Assembly (NCBI GenBank): GCA_001805055.1
Contig: MHDZ01000075.1
Coordinates: 1 to 32,520, forward strand
From: Nitrospirae bacterium GWC2_57_13
GTDB taxonomy: Bacteria; Nitrospirota; UBA9217
Reading direction: 5' to 3'
DNA: 32,520 nt
Shown: positions 31,641 to 32,520 of the stretch, in pieces
Numbering within the stretch: position 1 is the stretch's first letter
Layout of the letters: each line of letters begins with the position of its first letter
Notes under the pieces: generated by a model
What the model was told of the DNA's origin: nothing
Seen by the model: only the letters and a program-made list of their open reading frames with translations
Database searches by the model: none
Program-made: the position numbers and the translations under genes

Positions 31641-32520
31641 TTATTGTTCCTTATCCTGCGTTGTATCGATTTCCGGATATAGCTTCACCACGCATTCCGG
31701 GCATACGCCGTGGCTGAATTCCGCCTCGGAATGATCGCTGATATAGGCTTCGATCTGCTCCCAATACCCTTCGTCGTTGCGTATTTTCTTGCAATTTGCG
31801 CAGATCGGAAGCATTCCGGCCAGCTTCTTGACCTTGGAAAGCGCTTCCTTATGTTCAAGATGGAGCTTCTCCCGCTCCTCTTCAGCTATCCGCCGCGCGG
31901 TAATGTCTTCGACGGCAAGAAGGATCAACTGCTCTTCCCGGACGACCCTTCGCGCATTCAGGAGCATGAACCTGCGGCCGGCGCCGGGCGCCTCGTAATT
32001 GACCTCGAAGTCGCGGAACTCGTTGTTCTCCCGGATGATCTCTTCAAGCAGTTGCCGGAGCTTCGGCATATTCCAAAGACCGTCCTGAATATCGTAGATA
32101 TATTTGTCCTTTATCTTCTCCGGTGTTATTGCGAATTCCTTATAGTACGCCTGGTTCGCGGTGACCACGCGCAGGTCCCTGTTCAGCACGATCAGGTGTT
32201 CCCGCACGGTCTCGACGATCGCTTCGGCATAATCGCGGGCTTCCTGGATGCGCAGCATGCCGAGCTTCAGGTCGTTGATGTCTTCTAGGGTCACGATCGC
32301 GCCGTCGATCCTGTTGTCAACGGTCTTGTAGGGCCGTATCGTCATGGAGTACCAGCGGCCCTGGGTGTCCTGGATCTCCTGTTCCTTGATCGTCAGGGAT
32401 TCTACCACCTCGAGGATCAACTGATCGAGGTCCGGAACATTGATGTTGGGCCTGATGTCCGAGATCGGCCGCCCGATATCGGTGGCGATAAGGTTCAGCG
32501 CCTTTCCCGCGGACGCATTA
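31641..32520 (-). CDS. PAS-domain signalling protein, C-terminal part (CheB/CheR-fusion-like; runs off right edge)
   Basis: 292 residues visible with no in-frame stop to the edge. The first part, LNLIATDIGRPISDIRPNIN to MTIRPYKTVDNRIDGAIVTL, is the PAS-type segment typical of large CheB/CheR/PAS fusion proteins. A second PAS domain follows (IVLNRDLRVVTANQAYYKEF), then a short coiled coil. The protein ends with a Cys-rich cap (LPICANCKKIRNDEGYWEQI to HGVCPECVVKLYPEI) often seen at the C-termini of Desulfobacterota and Nitrospirota PAS and receiver proteins. No histidine kinase domain is present after the PAS domains. A start lies beyond the window, so the internal TTG at 32420 should not be taken as the start. 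Confidence 0.85.
   Translation of the reverse strand, partial: NASAGKALNLIATDIGRPISDIRPNINVPDLDQLILEVVESLTIKEQEIQDTQGRWYSMTIRPYKTVDNRIDGAIVTLEDINDLKLGMLRIQEARDYAEAIVETVREHLIVLNRDLRVVTANQAYYKEFAITPEKIKDKYIYDIQDGLWNMPKLRQLLEEIIRENNEFRDFEVNYEAPGAGRRFMLLNARRVVREEQLILLAVEDITARRIAEEEREKLHLEHKEALSKVKKLAGMLPICANCKKIRNDEGYWEQIEAYISDHSEAEFSHGVCPECVVKLYPEIDTTQDKEQ

Overview
The window is 32.5 kb of G+C-rich, gene-dense bacterial chromosome. It carries no rRNA, tRNA, CRISPR array, intact insertion sequence or phage gene that I can see. Gene content (B12-binding radical SAM protein, FHA-linked sigma-54 activator, DUF4388 and DnaJ proteins, PilZ receiver, CheB/CheR-type PAS protein with a Cys-rich tail, Ser/Thr kinase and PP2C) fits an environmental Gram-negative of the Nitrospirota or Desulfobacterota (Geobacter-like) type. 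This is inference from family distribution, not from a marker gene.

Layout. 1-4.1 kb: edge of a radical SAM gene divergent from a zinc-ribbon membrane protein, then uup on the minus strand. 4.1-7.2 kb: clpS and a THUMP-type rRNA methyltransferase on plus, converging on a four-S1-domain protein across a shared hairpin terminator. 7.3-14.2 kb: a minus-strand run of DUF2339 membrane protein, DUF3999 protein, FHA/sigma-54 activator and, upstream, a DUF4388-DnaJ-TPR protein. 14.2-16 kb: a phosphate uptake pair (DUF47/PhoU-like plus Pit permease) behind a promoter framed by a perfect inverted repeat. 16-25 kb: a looser accessory stretch with a decayed metallophosphoesterase, PHP phosphoesterase, CDF-like transporter, SHOCT protein, HTH protein, S4 RNA-binding protein, acyl-CoA synthetase, cupin, a DUF433/DUF5615 toxin-antitoxin-like pair and a YihY/BrkB membrane protein fused to a cyclic-nucleotide-binding domain. 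25.1-28.2 kb: a phospho-signalling operon of two FHA proteins, a PP2C phosphatase and a transmembrane Ser/Thr kinase. 28.2-29.4 kb: a receiver pair, one intact and one with Glu at the phospho-acceptor site and a PilZ domain. 29.5-31 kb: a MerA-like flavoprotein. 31.6 kb to the edge: the 3' part of a PAS-containing chemotaxis or signalling protein.

Two themes stand out. First, phospho-dependent signalling: FHA, kinase, phosphatase, FHA-enhancer-binding protein and receivers lie close together and could form one network. Second, the intergenic DNA is full of short dispersed repeats. There are at least six families, including a roughly 130 bp element with GGACGCGGAT-type inverted ends in four copies and a 39 bp element in four copies. 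Several sit in promoters or leaders. The DUF433/DUF5615 pair is bracketed by two relics of acyl-CoA synthetase sequence, which suggests it replaced the middle of a duplicated synthetase gene.
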